Shown here: piece after piece, positions 24,565-31,801 of the stretch
Numbering within the stretch: the stretch's first letter is position 1
Layout: each line of letters starts with the position of its first letter
From: Paenibacillus senegalensis JC66
GTDB lineage: Bacteria > Bacillota > Bacilli > Paenibacillales > NBRC-103111
Direction of reading: 5' to 3'
Length of the DNA: 33,921 bases
NCBI RefSeq assembly: GCF_000285515.1
Contig: NZ_HE610960.1
Span: 384,137-418,057, forward strand
The notes under the pieces: generated by a model
Databases searched by the model: none
The model's input: the letters and a program-made list of their open reading frames with translations, nothing else
What the model was told of the DNA's origin: nothing
Position numbers and translations under genes: made by a program

Positions 24565-25085
24565 TCATTTGGCCCCCCCTTCATTTGACTCCTTAGTGCT
24601 GTCAGGGCACCCTTGAGTCGATACTGGACAGTGAATCGGGTCGTCTGTGTAATTTGTGCAATCTCACTTAACTTCAAGTCGTGGCCATAGCGCAAAATAA
24701 CCGCTTCGCGCTGATGATCCGGCAAGCGCTCAACCAGATCACGCAGCCAGAGCTGATCGTCATCCAGCCCTTGATGGCTCAAGGGCAATGGATCGAATGC
24801 GTGATCCGGCTCCGCCAACAAATAAGCTGGCTTGCGCTTGTGCCAGTCCGCACAAAGATTGCGCGCAATCGTGTATAAATAAGCCCGCAGCTTCCCCTGA
24901 CTGGTGTAACGGGAGAGGGCCGCAATAAACCGCAAAAAGGTTTCCTGAGTAATATCGCGCGCTGTTTCCCTATCCCTCACTTTCCAGCAACAGAACCGGT
25001 AAATCGCTTCATAATGCTCCTGAATCAGCTGGGTTAACGCCTGCTCATCCCCATCGCGGGCAGCTTGAATAAGCGCATCCGTCAC
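24561..25085 (-). CDS. ECF-type RNA polymerase sigma factor
   Basis: A 174-residue sigma-70-family factor with only regions 2 and 4. Region 2 is HYEAIYRFCCWKVRDRETAR DITQETFLRFIAAL with the DxxQETFLR core contact. Region 4 is LVERLPDHQREAVILRYGHD LKLSEIAQITQTTRFTVQYR LKGAL, the helix-turn-helix that reads the -35 element. I start at GTG 25085 because AGGTGAGG lies two to three bases before the usual spacing; the open frame runs to 25163 without a binding site. The downstream membrane and ABC genes suggest it controls an exporter, in the manner of the SigY or antimicrobial-peptide-type operons of Bacillus. Confidence 0.92.
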   Translation of the reverse strand: MTDALIQAARDGDEQALTQLIQEHYEAIYRFCCWKVRDRETARDITQETFLRFIAALSRYTSQGKLRAYLYTIARNLCADWHKRKPAYLLAEPDHAFDPLPLSHQGLDDDQLWLRDLVERLPDHQREAVILRYGHDLKLSEIAQITQTTRFTVQYRLKGALTALRSQMKGGPNE

Positions 25086-25185
25086 AGCCTCACCTGCCTT
25101 CCTATCTTGTATAACTTGTCTGGCTTGCAAAAAGTGCAACGGCTGCCAACATTTTTGGATCACATCGTTAATACCTAAAACAGCT

Positions 25186-25238
25186 TTGGCCTGCGTCCTG
25201 TAGCTCCAATAGATTTGGAGTCACAACTCGCAGGCCAA
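25186..25238. repeat. Nested perfect hairpin
   Basis: TTGGCCTGCG (25186-25195) pairs perfectly with CGCAGGCCAA (25229-25238), and inside it CTCCAA (25204-25209) pairs with TTGGAG (25215-25220). No strong T-tract follows on either strand, so it is not a clear terminator. It sits between the end of the MarR/ABC locus and the sigma operon and upstream of the sigma gene: it may be a leader structure, an insulating terminator or a mobile-element scar. Confidence 0.8.
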
Positions 25239-25294
25239 TTCATGAGTAGTCAAACAACACCATATTGCCGATACAAGCTTGAGAGCCCAGCCGC

Positions 25295-25501
25295 TTATTT
25301 GCCCTTTCTGGAAAACTGCCTGTAAATCAAGTACGGGACAGGAGTCAGCAGCAAAATAAAATACTTGCTTGCATACCATCCCGCCTCCCCCTTGTAATCA
25401 AAGTGAAACGGGATTTGACTTGGCAGAAAGAACGTGGCGGCTGCCAGTACGAGAAACGTCCCCAGCAGCAAACCAAGCGATAGTTTCGTTTGCTTATTCA
25501 T
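25295..25501 (-). CDS. DUF1648-type small membrane protein
   Basis: A 68-residue protein, MNKQTKLSLGLLLGTFLVLA AATFFLPSQIPFHFDYKGEA and on. It has two hydrophobic segments (8-25 and 46-60) around the motif PSQIPFHFDYKGEAGWYASK Y, which is the DUF1648 signature (P-x-x-I-P-x-H-F-x-x-x-G). Function is unknown; such domains often accompany transport or regulator genes. The ATG overlaps the stop of the permease fragment (ATGA), so it is the last gene of that operon. A longer open frame upstream is out of the family pattern. Confidence 0.8.
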   Translation of the reverse strand: MNKQTKLSLGLLLGTFLVLAAATFFLPSQIPFHFDYKGEAGWYASKYFILLLTPVPYLIYRQFSRKGK

Positions 25502-27099
25502 GATTTCCCCTCCTCGATAAAATCTATCTTCTGCTGACAATGACGCTCTTGACGCCGAGAAACGATAATAATCCCCAAAACAGCCCCAGCTGCCAGCAGC
25601 GAGATGGACACTGCAATGCTGATCAAAATAAGCGGCTCCTTCCAATTGTGGGAAAAAGCAAACGCTAAAAAGCGGTAATAGCCCCACAGTATCGCCGCAT
25701 TCAACAGAATCGCCAGGATGACGTTCTTATTTTGCTTGACCGCTTCGGAGCGGTTCACCCAGTCCAGCTTTGGATGAAGGACATCCAGCAGCACTCCCAG
25801 GGCCGACCAGGCGAGGCAGAATAACAATCCGATTGTAAAAATGACGAGTACTTGTTGGAGCGGATAGCCGAAGTAGAGCAGGAAAATAAAGCTGTTAAGC
25901 AGCAGTCCAATCCCGCTCGTGAATGCGGCAAAGGCCGCCTTGATCAAGATTTGCTACCAGTAGGGGAGTGGAATGAGCTGGCATAACCAATAATGACGGC
26001 CTTCCCTCGATACGCTGCTGGAGGCGACCACGTTGATTCCGGAAGTAACAACTATGATCGCCAGAGCCACAATAGTTGCCATAAAAGCATACTGTTCCTG
26101 AGAAGCGATGCGCCGGATCGCATCCAGTTCGCCTCCCATGCTGCTCATTTGAAAAGACAGAGGCAGCAAAAGCGGGGGCAGGACAGCACCGAACATTCCA
26201 TTCAGGACGTAAACTGGCTCGCGGAAAAAAAGTCGCCATTCTTTCTGAAAGTAGCTGAAGAATCGGTGTCTGCCAGTAAACGTTGCATCCGGCAAACGGG
26301 CCGCATGCGACTGGCGTCCGGCAGCGCTGGACAGCGTTAGACCCGAAGGGAATAAGCGGCGTGCCAGCAGCCAAAACAAATACAGCGCAGCCCCGGATAA
26401 TCCGAGGTACAGGAAAAGCAGCAGCCCGTACTCCGGTGCTTCAAGCCGGCTCCATGCGATGAGACGGTCTCCGATTCCCGCGGCCCCCAGAAAGCGGCCG
26501 GTTATGAAACCTGCAGTCAGGAGCAGCAGCAGATGCCCAATCGCCGCGATCAAGCCCGGACTCTTTTTCCATATATCAGACAGCTTCAGCGCCAGCAGGG
26601 CAATCGTGCCGAGCAAGGTCAGCGGCATAAGCGGACTGGCGGCAACGATCATGAGGGCCGCTGCTGCATACCCTAGTGAAGCGTGATCGATTCCGTAAAG
26701 GATAAGGGGAGGAACCAATAATATTAGAGCCAATACGTATCCTGACAGGATGACGACCAGCAATTTGCTTAGCAGCAGCACTTCGGATTTAAGCGGTAAA
26801 TAGAGCAGAGCGGAGCTGTCCTTTGAAAAGCAAAACAGATGCAGCACAAAAAAGGAGCCCGTCAGCAAGAGAAAGGAATGGAAGATCCACAGAACCGAGA
26901 GCAGAAAGCCTGTATCCATCCCTGCATGCTGAAAATACAAATACCACTTGTTCATGATCCCCACATAGTAGGACATTAAGAACACGCCAACGGATGCAAC
27001 GGTAATCAAGAGGACTAGCGTATCCATAGTCAACCGTTCCTTGTTCAGCTTGTGCCGGAAGCGCAGAAAGCTGAAGTTGACGAATACAATCACCTTCAT
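25498..27099 (-). pseudogene. ABC-2-type exporter permease split by an in-frame TAG
   Basis: One continuous frame of about 533 codons is interrupted by TAG at 25954-25956. The 5' part begins at ATG 27099 (MKVIVFVNFSFLRFRHKLNK) and has multiple helices through REGRHYWLCQLIPLPYW. After the TAG the same frame reads QILIKAAFAAFTSGIGLLLN and contains DVLHPKLDWVNRSEAVKQNK, a motif of the large Bacillales ABC-2 permeases. A CAG-to-TAG change fits. The REGRHYW and LHPKLDW parts belong to one protein, so the transporter is probably inactive unless the stop is read through or is a sequencing error. A GTG/ATG restart at 25947 lacks a binding site. Confidence 0.82.
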
Positions 27100-27115
27100 C
27101 AACCTTTGAATTTGA

Positions 27116-27847
27116 TCAAGAATGCTTATGCTTGACCACCTCCAGATAAAGCTCTTCCAGCGGCCTCGCTCCATCCTCGCCAGCCTCGTGCTTTAAGGCG
27201 GCCATGTGCCTGCACTGTCCCTGATGAATAATGGCAATCGTATCGCATAGCTGCTCACAGATTTCTAGAATATGAGATGAAAATAAGACAGCATGCCCCT
27301 TTTCCTGATGTGCCCGCATCCGCTTCTTTAATACATAAGAAGCCTCAACATCCAGACCGGTCATCGGCTCATCCAGGATCCACAGGAGCGGGTCATGAAC
27401 AAGGGAAGCCATAATCGAAAATTTTTGCCGCGTCCCATGCGAGTAGCTTTTGATCGGGCGCTTCAAATAGGCTTGCACCTGGAACTCTTCAATGAACGGG
27501 TCATAGACGGCAGCCCTTTGTGCTGCACTGACCTCGTACATATCGGCCATGAAGTTGAGATACTCCAGCCCGGTCAAGCTGTCGTAGATGGAGTGGCTGT
27601 CCGAGACGTAGCCCACGCGCTGTTTGTAAACGATAGGGTTATCTGCCAACGAGAGGCCCTGAATGGAGATTGCTCCCTGCTCTGCTTTCAACAAGCCCAG
27701 AATTAGTTGAATCGTGGTTGTTTTTCCCGCTCCATTAGGTCCCAGCAAGCCGCAAATACTCCCGGCAGCTACTTCAAAGGACAGGTGGTCGATGGTCGGT
27801 TTCGCCTGCCGGTCATACCGAAAAACGACATCGTTTACCTTAAGCAC
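27116..27847 (-). CDS. ABC transporter ATP-binding protein
   Basis: A 243-residue ATPase with Walker A LLGPNGAGKTTTIQLIL (about 34-50), a Q-loop region with QRVGYVSDSHSIYDSLTGLE, signature SYSHGTRQKFSIMASLVHDP where SHGTRQK replaces the usual SGGMKQR, Walker B LLWILDEPMTGLD and switch FSSHILEICE. The SHGTRQK form is found in the export ATPases paired with large ABC-2 permeases. The start is GTG with GGCGGTGA upstream. Its partner permease begins 16 bases after its stop and carries a premature stop. Confidence 0.92.
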   Translation of the reverse strand: MLKVNDVVFRYDRQAKPTIDHLSFEVAAGSICGLLGPNGAGKTTTIQLILGLLKAEQGAISIQGLSLADNPIVYKQRVGYVSDSHSIYDSLTGLEYLNFMADMYEVSAAQRAAVYDPFIEEFQVQAYLKRPIKSYSHGTRQKFSIMASLVHDPLLWILDEPMTGLDVEASYVLKKRMRAHQEKGHAVLFSSHILEICEQLCDTIAIIHQGQCRHMAALKHEAGEDGARPLEELYLEVVKHKHS

Positions 27848-27868
27848 CTAACTTCACCGCCTTTCAGG

Positions 27869-27954
27869 GATGCTATCTTCTCTCATGAATGGTACCGCCT
27901 CTGAATAAATGATTCGCGTCCACGGATGGTACCTTCTCTCATGAATGATACCGC
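27869..27954. repeat. Two diverged repeats, 56 bp apart
   Basis: CTTCTCTCATGAATGGTACC GC near 27877 recurs as CTTCTCTCATGAATGATACCGC near 27933, followed by further TGAAGCGCGATACC and TGAACAGTATCG variants to about 27995. It fills the gap between the MarR stop and the ATPase start and would be in their common leader if they are co-transcribed. Confidence 0.55.
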
Positions 27955-28001
27955 TGCTCATGAAGCGCGATACCTCTAGTGAACAGTATCGTCTCTAATA
28001 T

Positions 28002-28454
28002 TTAAGTTGTGGAGCGTAGCTCCATCTTCATGATGTTCGAGATCAAATGATCGATATGGACGGCGAAGTGCTGCAGTTCATCGCCTGAGAAGCCGGCAAA
28101 CAAATCGTTTAAAAAGGCAAGCTCCCGGTCCCCCCTCGCGGCAAAGTATTCTTGACACTTCCGGGTCAGGCCGATTCTTTTGATCCGGCGATCGGACTCA
28201 TCAATGGAGATGTGAACGAATCCTTTCTTCTCGAGGCTCCTGACCATTTGCATAACATTTTGATGAGAGACTCCAACGATGCTGGCAATGTCTTTTACCG
28301 AGAGCATGCCCGGGTAACTTTTGACAATAACAGCAATCAGCAGCCATTGCTTAACCGTCACGTCCGGGTCAAGCCGATCTCCCAATACTTGCAGCCGATT
28401 CGCGATTATAAAAAGCGATGCGAAAATCTTCCCCTTATGTTCATCCACAGCCAT
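28002..28454 (-). CDS. MarR family transcriptional regulator
   Basis: A 150-residue winged-helix regulator. The helix-turn-helix is SVKDIASIVGVSHQNVMQMV RSLEKKGFV, followed by the wing HISIDESDRRIKRIGLT with the DxRxxxIxLT pattern. The flanking N- and C-terminal helices form the dimer interface. Family members repress efflux or detoxification genes and release DNA on binding phenolic or lipophilic ligands. It lies upstream of the ABC genes and has a perfect palindrome overlapping its own promoter, so autoregulation and control of the exporter are likely. AGGGG precedes GTG/ATG; the ATG at 28454 is chosen. Confidence 0.9.
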   Translation of the reverse strand: MAVDEHKGKIFASLFIIANRLQVLGDRLDPDVTVKQWLLIAVIVKSYPGMLSVKDIASIVGVSHQNVMQMVRSLEKKGFVHISIDESDRRIKRIGLTRKCQEYFAARGDRELAFLNDLFAGFSGDELQHFAVHIDHLISNIMKMELRSTT

Positions 28455-28564
28455 CACCCCTGCGTCCCCTCACCTATTTGCGACCTTCCGCCAGGAACCT
28501 TTCTCTCTAGCTATAAACCTTATTTCAGGAATAATCCTTCTTTCAGGAATAATCCTTCGATAAT

Positions 28565-28610
28565 TAGGTAATATATTACCTATTTAACATGATCATCGTC
28601 CCCTCGTCAA
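28565..28610 (-). promoter_or_regulatory. Promoter with palindromic operator for the MarR gene
   Basis: On the minus strand, TTGACG (28605-28610) and TAAATA (28581-28586) are separated by 18 bases. They are followed immediately by TAGGTAATATATTACCTA (28565-28582), a perfect 18-base palindrome overlapping the -10 and presumed start site. Position and symmetry fit a MarR operator. Confidence 0.75.
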
Positions 28611-28687
28611 GGTCTCCTCGAAGGAACTAAACATTTGTAAAGTCCGACACTTTCAGAACGGGCCTCCGAATCACATTTTTCACGACA

Positions 28688-28710
28688 AAACCCACCTTTG
28701 GGTTTCATTC
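28688..28710 (-). terminator. Possible terminator of the DoxX gene
   Basis: On the minus strand AAACCCA-AAGG-TGGGTTT followed by TGTCG: a perfect seven-pair stem with a four-base loop, about 50 bases past the DoxX stop, but with only a short T-tract. Confidence 0.45.
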
Positions 28711-28755
28711 AACCCTTAAGGCGGGGTAAAAGTTGACACATTTAAGACGGTCGGT

Positions 28756-29157
28756 TTAATTAAATGCTTCCTTCTTACTTTTAAATAAAATACTATCCAA
28801 TGAATATCGCTTACTTCCAGTTAGCAATAAATAAGCAGAGATTGCGAGCAATGCAAGATCGTAAGCGTAACCCCCAATAAACCCAGCTGCCAACTGAACT
28901 TTTAAAATCGCTCCCAACAGCAACAAAACAAATAGTCCTCCAAAGACACGAGTTCCCAGTCCAAGTATTAATGCAGCACCCCCAACCACTTCGAGACCTG
29001 CAACTATATAAGCTAAAAATCCAGGCAATCCAATACTGGCAAACCATCCAGCGATATTTTCAATACCACCTAAAAATTTATCAGAACCATGCCCTATAAA
29101 GATTACTCCTAATACAACCCGTAATAATAAGGTACCTATAGCTTCTTTGTTTGCCAC
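28756..29157 (-). CDS. DoxX family membrane protein
   Basis: A 133-residue integral membrane protein with four helices: LLLRVVLGVIFIGHGSDKFL (about 9-28), GFLAYIVAGLEVVGGAALIL (46-65), GGLFVLLLLGAILKVQLAAG (73-92) and YDLALLAISAYLLLTGSKRY. The first-helix HGSDKFLGG and the GLEVVGGAALILGLGTR motifs are DoxX hallmarks. Members are often linked to thiol or oxidative stress, but the chemistry is uncertain. The start is GTG with AGGAGG seven bases upstream. It is divergent from the XRE-cupin regulator, which likely controls it. Confidence 0.92.
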   Translation of the reverse strand: MANKEAIGTLLLRVVLGVIFIGHGSDKFLGGIENIAGWFASIGLPGFLAYIVAGLEVVGGAALILGLGTRVFGGLFVLLLLGAILKVQLAAGFIGGYAYDLALLAISAYLLLTGSKRYSLDSILFKSKKEAFN

Positions 29158-29176
29158 TCCTATTCCTCCTAAAGTA

Positions 29177-29313
29177 ATTATATAGCGAAAAAATATTCTT
29201 ATAAGGAAACACTAAAACAAAAAAATAAAAACTCGTAATTTTCCTTATAAGAAAATTTGTTTTTTATAAAATAACAAAAGAAGTTGTGGCTTGTCAATGA
29301 TATTTGCTAAAAT
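29177..29313. promoter_or_regulatory. Divergent promoter region with paired inverted operators
   Basis: TTCTTATAAGGAAA (29196-29209) and TTTCCTTATAAGAA (29240-29253) are perfect inverted copies with palindromic CTTATAAG cores, 44 bases centre to centre. The first overlaps the -35 side of a minus-strand TATAAT (29177-29182) facing the DoxX gene. A plus-strand promoter for the regulator is likely TTGTGG (29284-29289), 18 bases, TAAAAT (29308-29313). The paired sites fit binding by the XRE-cupin protein. Confidence 0.65.
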
Positions 29314-29357
29314 ACATTTATGTTTCCTAATTGAAGCGGCATGCAGAGGTGATTAAG

Positions 29358-29903
29358 CTGGATATAGGGACTAAAATACGTGCGATCAGACATAGAAGAA
29401 AGTTGACTATTGCGCAAATGTGCGAAGCCACAGGGCTTTCAAAAGGATTTATAAGCAACATCGAAAACAACAATACGTCACCTTCAATTCATACACTCAG
29501 TACCATTGCGGAGTTTCTGAAGGTGCCTTTACCTTACTTGCTGCTGGAAAAAAAACAACACATGCGGGTCGTGCGAAAAAATGCAAGAAGAACCTCATCT
29601 TTTAAACAATTATCAATCGAGCATTTAACCTCAAAAGGACCCTTACGAATGATGATCGTTGAATCTCCAGCCGGTGCTTCTATTGGAGAAGATGAGCCCC
29701 ATGCGCATGAAGGGGAAGAATGTCATTTAGTCCTCCAAGGCAAAGTGCTGGCTAAGCAAGGAGAAGACTCTTTAATTGCAGAAGAAGGCGATTGTTTTAC
29801 CTGGAATGCTAGTGTTCCACATACCGTAAAAAACATTGGAGATACCAAATCCGTAATCTTAATTGCCATTTATTCCGATACAAAAATGGATGACCTGCTA
29901 TAA
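29358..29903 (+). CDS. XRE-family regulator with C-terminal cupin sensor domain
   Basis: A 181-residue protein. Residues about 3-60 form an XRE helix-turn-helix (IGTKIRAIRHRRKLTIAQMC, GLSKGFISNIENNNTSPSIH). Residues 105-175 form a cupin domain with the metal/ligand residues in DEPHAHEGEECHLVLQGKV and the closing GDCFTWNASVPHTVKNIGDT. Such regulators often sense small metabolites or redox cues. The family start (L/M)DIGTKIR matches the CTG at 29358, which has GAGGTGA ending five bases upstream; the open frame reaches back to a TTG at 29331 without a binding site. It is divergent from DoxX and upstream of the FMN reductase. Confidence 0.88.
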   Translation: MDIGTKIRAIRHRRKLTIAQMCEATGLSKGFISNIENNNTSPSIHTLSTIAEFLKVPLPYLLLEKKQHMRVVRKNARRTSSFKQLSIEHLTSKGPLRMMIVESPAGASIGEDEPHAHEGEECHLVLQGKVLAKQGEDSLIAEEGDCFTWNASVPHTVKNIGDTKSVILIAIYSDTKMDDLL

Positions 29904-30022
29904 GCATTGCCAGCTAAAAGATATAAATAAACCCTATTGCTAAAAAGCAGAAGGCAGATAGTAAAGACATAACAAAAGTAAGCGAACCCATAGTCAACAT
30001 TTATTATTTGGAGGTCAATGAA

Positions 30023-30565
30023 ATGAAAGTAGCCGCTATTGTAGGGAGTATTCGTAAGGAATCCTATAATTTAAAACTAGCCAAGCATGTTCAGAAACGT
30101 TATGCCGATCAATTTGAGGTAGAAATTCTAGATTTAGCTCCCCTCCCTATGTACAACCAGGACATGGAATTATCCGCCCCTCAAGAAGTGCTTGATTTCA
30201 AAGCGAAAGTAAAGGAAGCAGATGCCGTTCTTTGGGTAACACCAGAATATAATGGATCAATTCCGGGTGTGTTAGGCAATGCGATTGACTGGTTAAGCCG
30301 CGTAGATAAAGTTATGAATGGAAAACCATCGATTATTATGGGCTCTTCCATGGGTGTATTAGGTTCGGTAAAAGCGCAGATGCATTTACGGGATATTTTA
30401 TTTGCGATTGGATTAAATTCTCCGGTTCTCGGTGGAAATGAAGTTTATGTTGGGGCCGTGCATGAGAAATTCGATGAGGAAGGCAACTTGACAGACGAAT
30501 CAACCGTTGCCTTCATTGATGGGGTCATTGCAAATTTCCAAGAATGGATGAAACGATTCGTATAA
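30023..30565 (+). CDS. NADPH-dependent FMN reductase (flavodoxin-fold)
   Basis: A 180-residue flavoprotein. The N-terminal loop VAAIVGSIRKESYNLKLAKH binds the FMN phosphate. WVTPEYNGSIPGVLGNAIDW carries the PEYNxSxPG flavin-contact motif of the NADPH_dep FMN reductase family, and IMGSSMGVLGSVKAQMHLRD follows. Members reduce FMN, quinones, azo dyes or chromate with NAD(P)H. The ATG at 30023 has GGAGG eight bases upstream. It lies 119 bases after the XRE-cupin gene and may be read with it. Confidence 0.92.
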   Translation: MKVAAIVGSIRKESYNLKLAKHVQKRYADQFEVEILDLAPLPMYNQDMELSAPQEVLDFKAKVKEADAVLWVTPEYNGSIPGVLGNAIDWLSRVDKVMNGKPSIIMGSSMGVLGSVKAQMHLRDILFAIGLNSPVLGGNEVYVGAVHEKFDEEGNLTDESTVAFIDGVIANFQEWMKRFV

Positions 30566-30634
30566 ACTGACAGGTCTTCGGAGCTGTCCGAAAAGCAGCA
30601 GTTCAGCCTGATAACTAGAATAAGCAGCCCCCAA

Positions 30635-31006
30635 GCAGCGGGGCCCGAGGCGAATTGTATGCGGAAACCGTCATGTCTTCTCCAGTTCTGGCACAACTCC
30701 AGCATGAAAATAGCCAAGATTGGCGCGATCGCGGGGCCCGCGGGGTTCGCGGGGTTCGCGGGCTTGTTGCCTTGCATTTTGTACGAAATGTCGTACAAAT
30801 TCATGCGGTTGAAGTGCGAATACCGGAGATTTGTATGAAACGTCGTACAAATGCAGGGGATTGAAGGGCAATTACCCAAGATTTGTATGACAAATCGTAC
30901 AAATACAGGGATTGAAGGGCCATTGCCCGAGATTTGTATGACAAATCGTACAAATGCCAACAAATGCAGGGGTTTAAGGAGCTGCAGCGGGGCCCGAGGT
31001 GAATTG
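30635..31006 (-). repeat. Phased palindrome array with tail, subfamily I copy b (inverted)
   Basis: Palindromes start at 30778, 30830, 30882 and 30933 (51-52-base period). Read on the minus strand the four units and their linkers match the 7.8-kb array in order, followed by the same tail (GGCAACAAGCCCGCGAACCC, GGCTATTTTCATGCTGGAGT, GCCAGAACT). A 23-base direct repeat, GCAGCGGGGCCCGAGGYGAA TTG, flanks the whole element at 30635-30657 and 30984-31006 with one mismatch. Open frames here (for example those with FVRFVIQISGN repeats) are artefacts. Confidence 0.9.
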
Positions 31007-31008
31007 GT

Positions 31009-31053
31009 GCTGTCCAGAAACCAGTTTACACTAACTTCCTGGACAGCCCTTTT
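31009..31053 (+). terminator. Hairpin with short T-tract
   Basis: GCTGTCCAG (31009-31017) pairs with CTGGACAGC (31039-31047), followed by CCTTTTC. The 21-base loop is long. It could terminate transcripts passing through the repeat from the FMN reductase side. Confidence 0.45.
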
Positions 31054-31236
31054 CTGCTGAGCGTTACTTTTCCCCTAGGACGCTCCGAAAGCGGCTGAAT
31101 ATGGGCCTCCTATCCAGGGATGTACAAGCTTTACCATCCCTTTGCATTAGTTGGAGCAACGTCGTGTTCACAGAAACAATGGATGGAATATGAACTGAAG
31201 TCGTCACTTCTTCGGGGTTTGCTTACCCGCAGCCCT
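31054..31236. other. Intergenic stretch, nothing recognised
   Basis: About 180 bases downstream of the GNAT stop (31237). TCTTCGGGGTTTGCTTACCC and TATCCAGGGATG...CATCCC are weakly self-complementary. No gene is seen. Confidence 0.35.
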
Positions 31237-31770
31237 TCAAGTCTCAGATCTAATAGATGACAGGTCTTTGATCAAATAGATGATTAGTTCATCGTCTACC
31301 ATTACGGATCGGCCTGGTTCTACTTGAACATTTTTATATGTCATCCCATTGCCATCCATCACATATCCGCGAGAGGTATACATTTTCTGAGCATTCCCAT
31401 AATCCTTATAAAGTCCTACTCCAACGCCGATATATCTAGAAGATGCAGAAACAATCGCTTCCAGTTCATCAAATATTGTGCTGGCGACCCTCTTTCTTCG
31501 AAACTCAGGAAATACGTTCAAATCATTAATTTCCGGTATCTTTTGATCTCGAAAAAATGAATAGTCTGATTGGAAAAGTAAATGACAGCAACCCGCAAGT
31601 TCTTTTTCGTAGTATGTCAATAATGTTATTCTGCTTGCTGCCAGGTTCTCATCCAGACACTTTCTAAAATACTCCCCTTGCCTGTACCATCTAAATTGTT
31701 CAGAAAACTTATGATCTAGTAAATCGGCTTCTTCCATAACCGTCAGTCTTTTTATGGTTATTGCCCCCAT
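31237..31770 (-). CDS. GNAT family N-acetyltransferase
   Basis: A 177-residue GNAT protein. Motif D/A regions are RITLLTYYEKELAGCCHLLF, EINDLNVFPEFRRKRVASTI with the acetyl-CoA loop RRKRVAS (a variant lacking the usual Gly), and VGVGLYKDYGNAQKMYTSRG YVMDG. A C-terminal extension, VEPGRSVMVDDELIIYLIKD, is typical of the NHLM-like or yhfO-like group; the acceptor is unknown. AGGAGG lies five bases before the ATG. A palindrome lies in its presumed promoter. Confidence 0.85.
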   Translation of the reverse strand: MGAITIKRLTVMEEADLLDHKFSEQFRWYRQGEYFRKCLDENLAASRITLLTYYEKELAGCCHLLFQSDYSFFRDQKIPEINDLNVFPEFRRKRVASTIFDELEAIVSASSRYIGVGVGLYKDYGNAQKMYTSRGYVMDGNGMTYKNVQVEPGRSVMVDDELIIYLIKDLSSIRSET

Positions 31771-31801
31771 TACTTCCTCCTGTTATCTCTTGATTTGCTT
31801 A

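Noticed and set aside
30445-30963. Minus-strand 172-residue frame with FVRFVIQI repeats
   Set aside because: It is translation of the palindrome array and overlaps the FMN reductase antisense.
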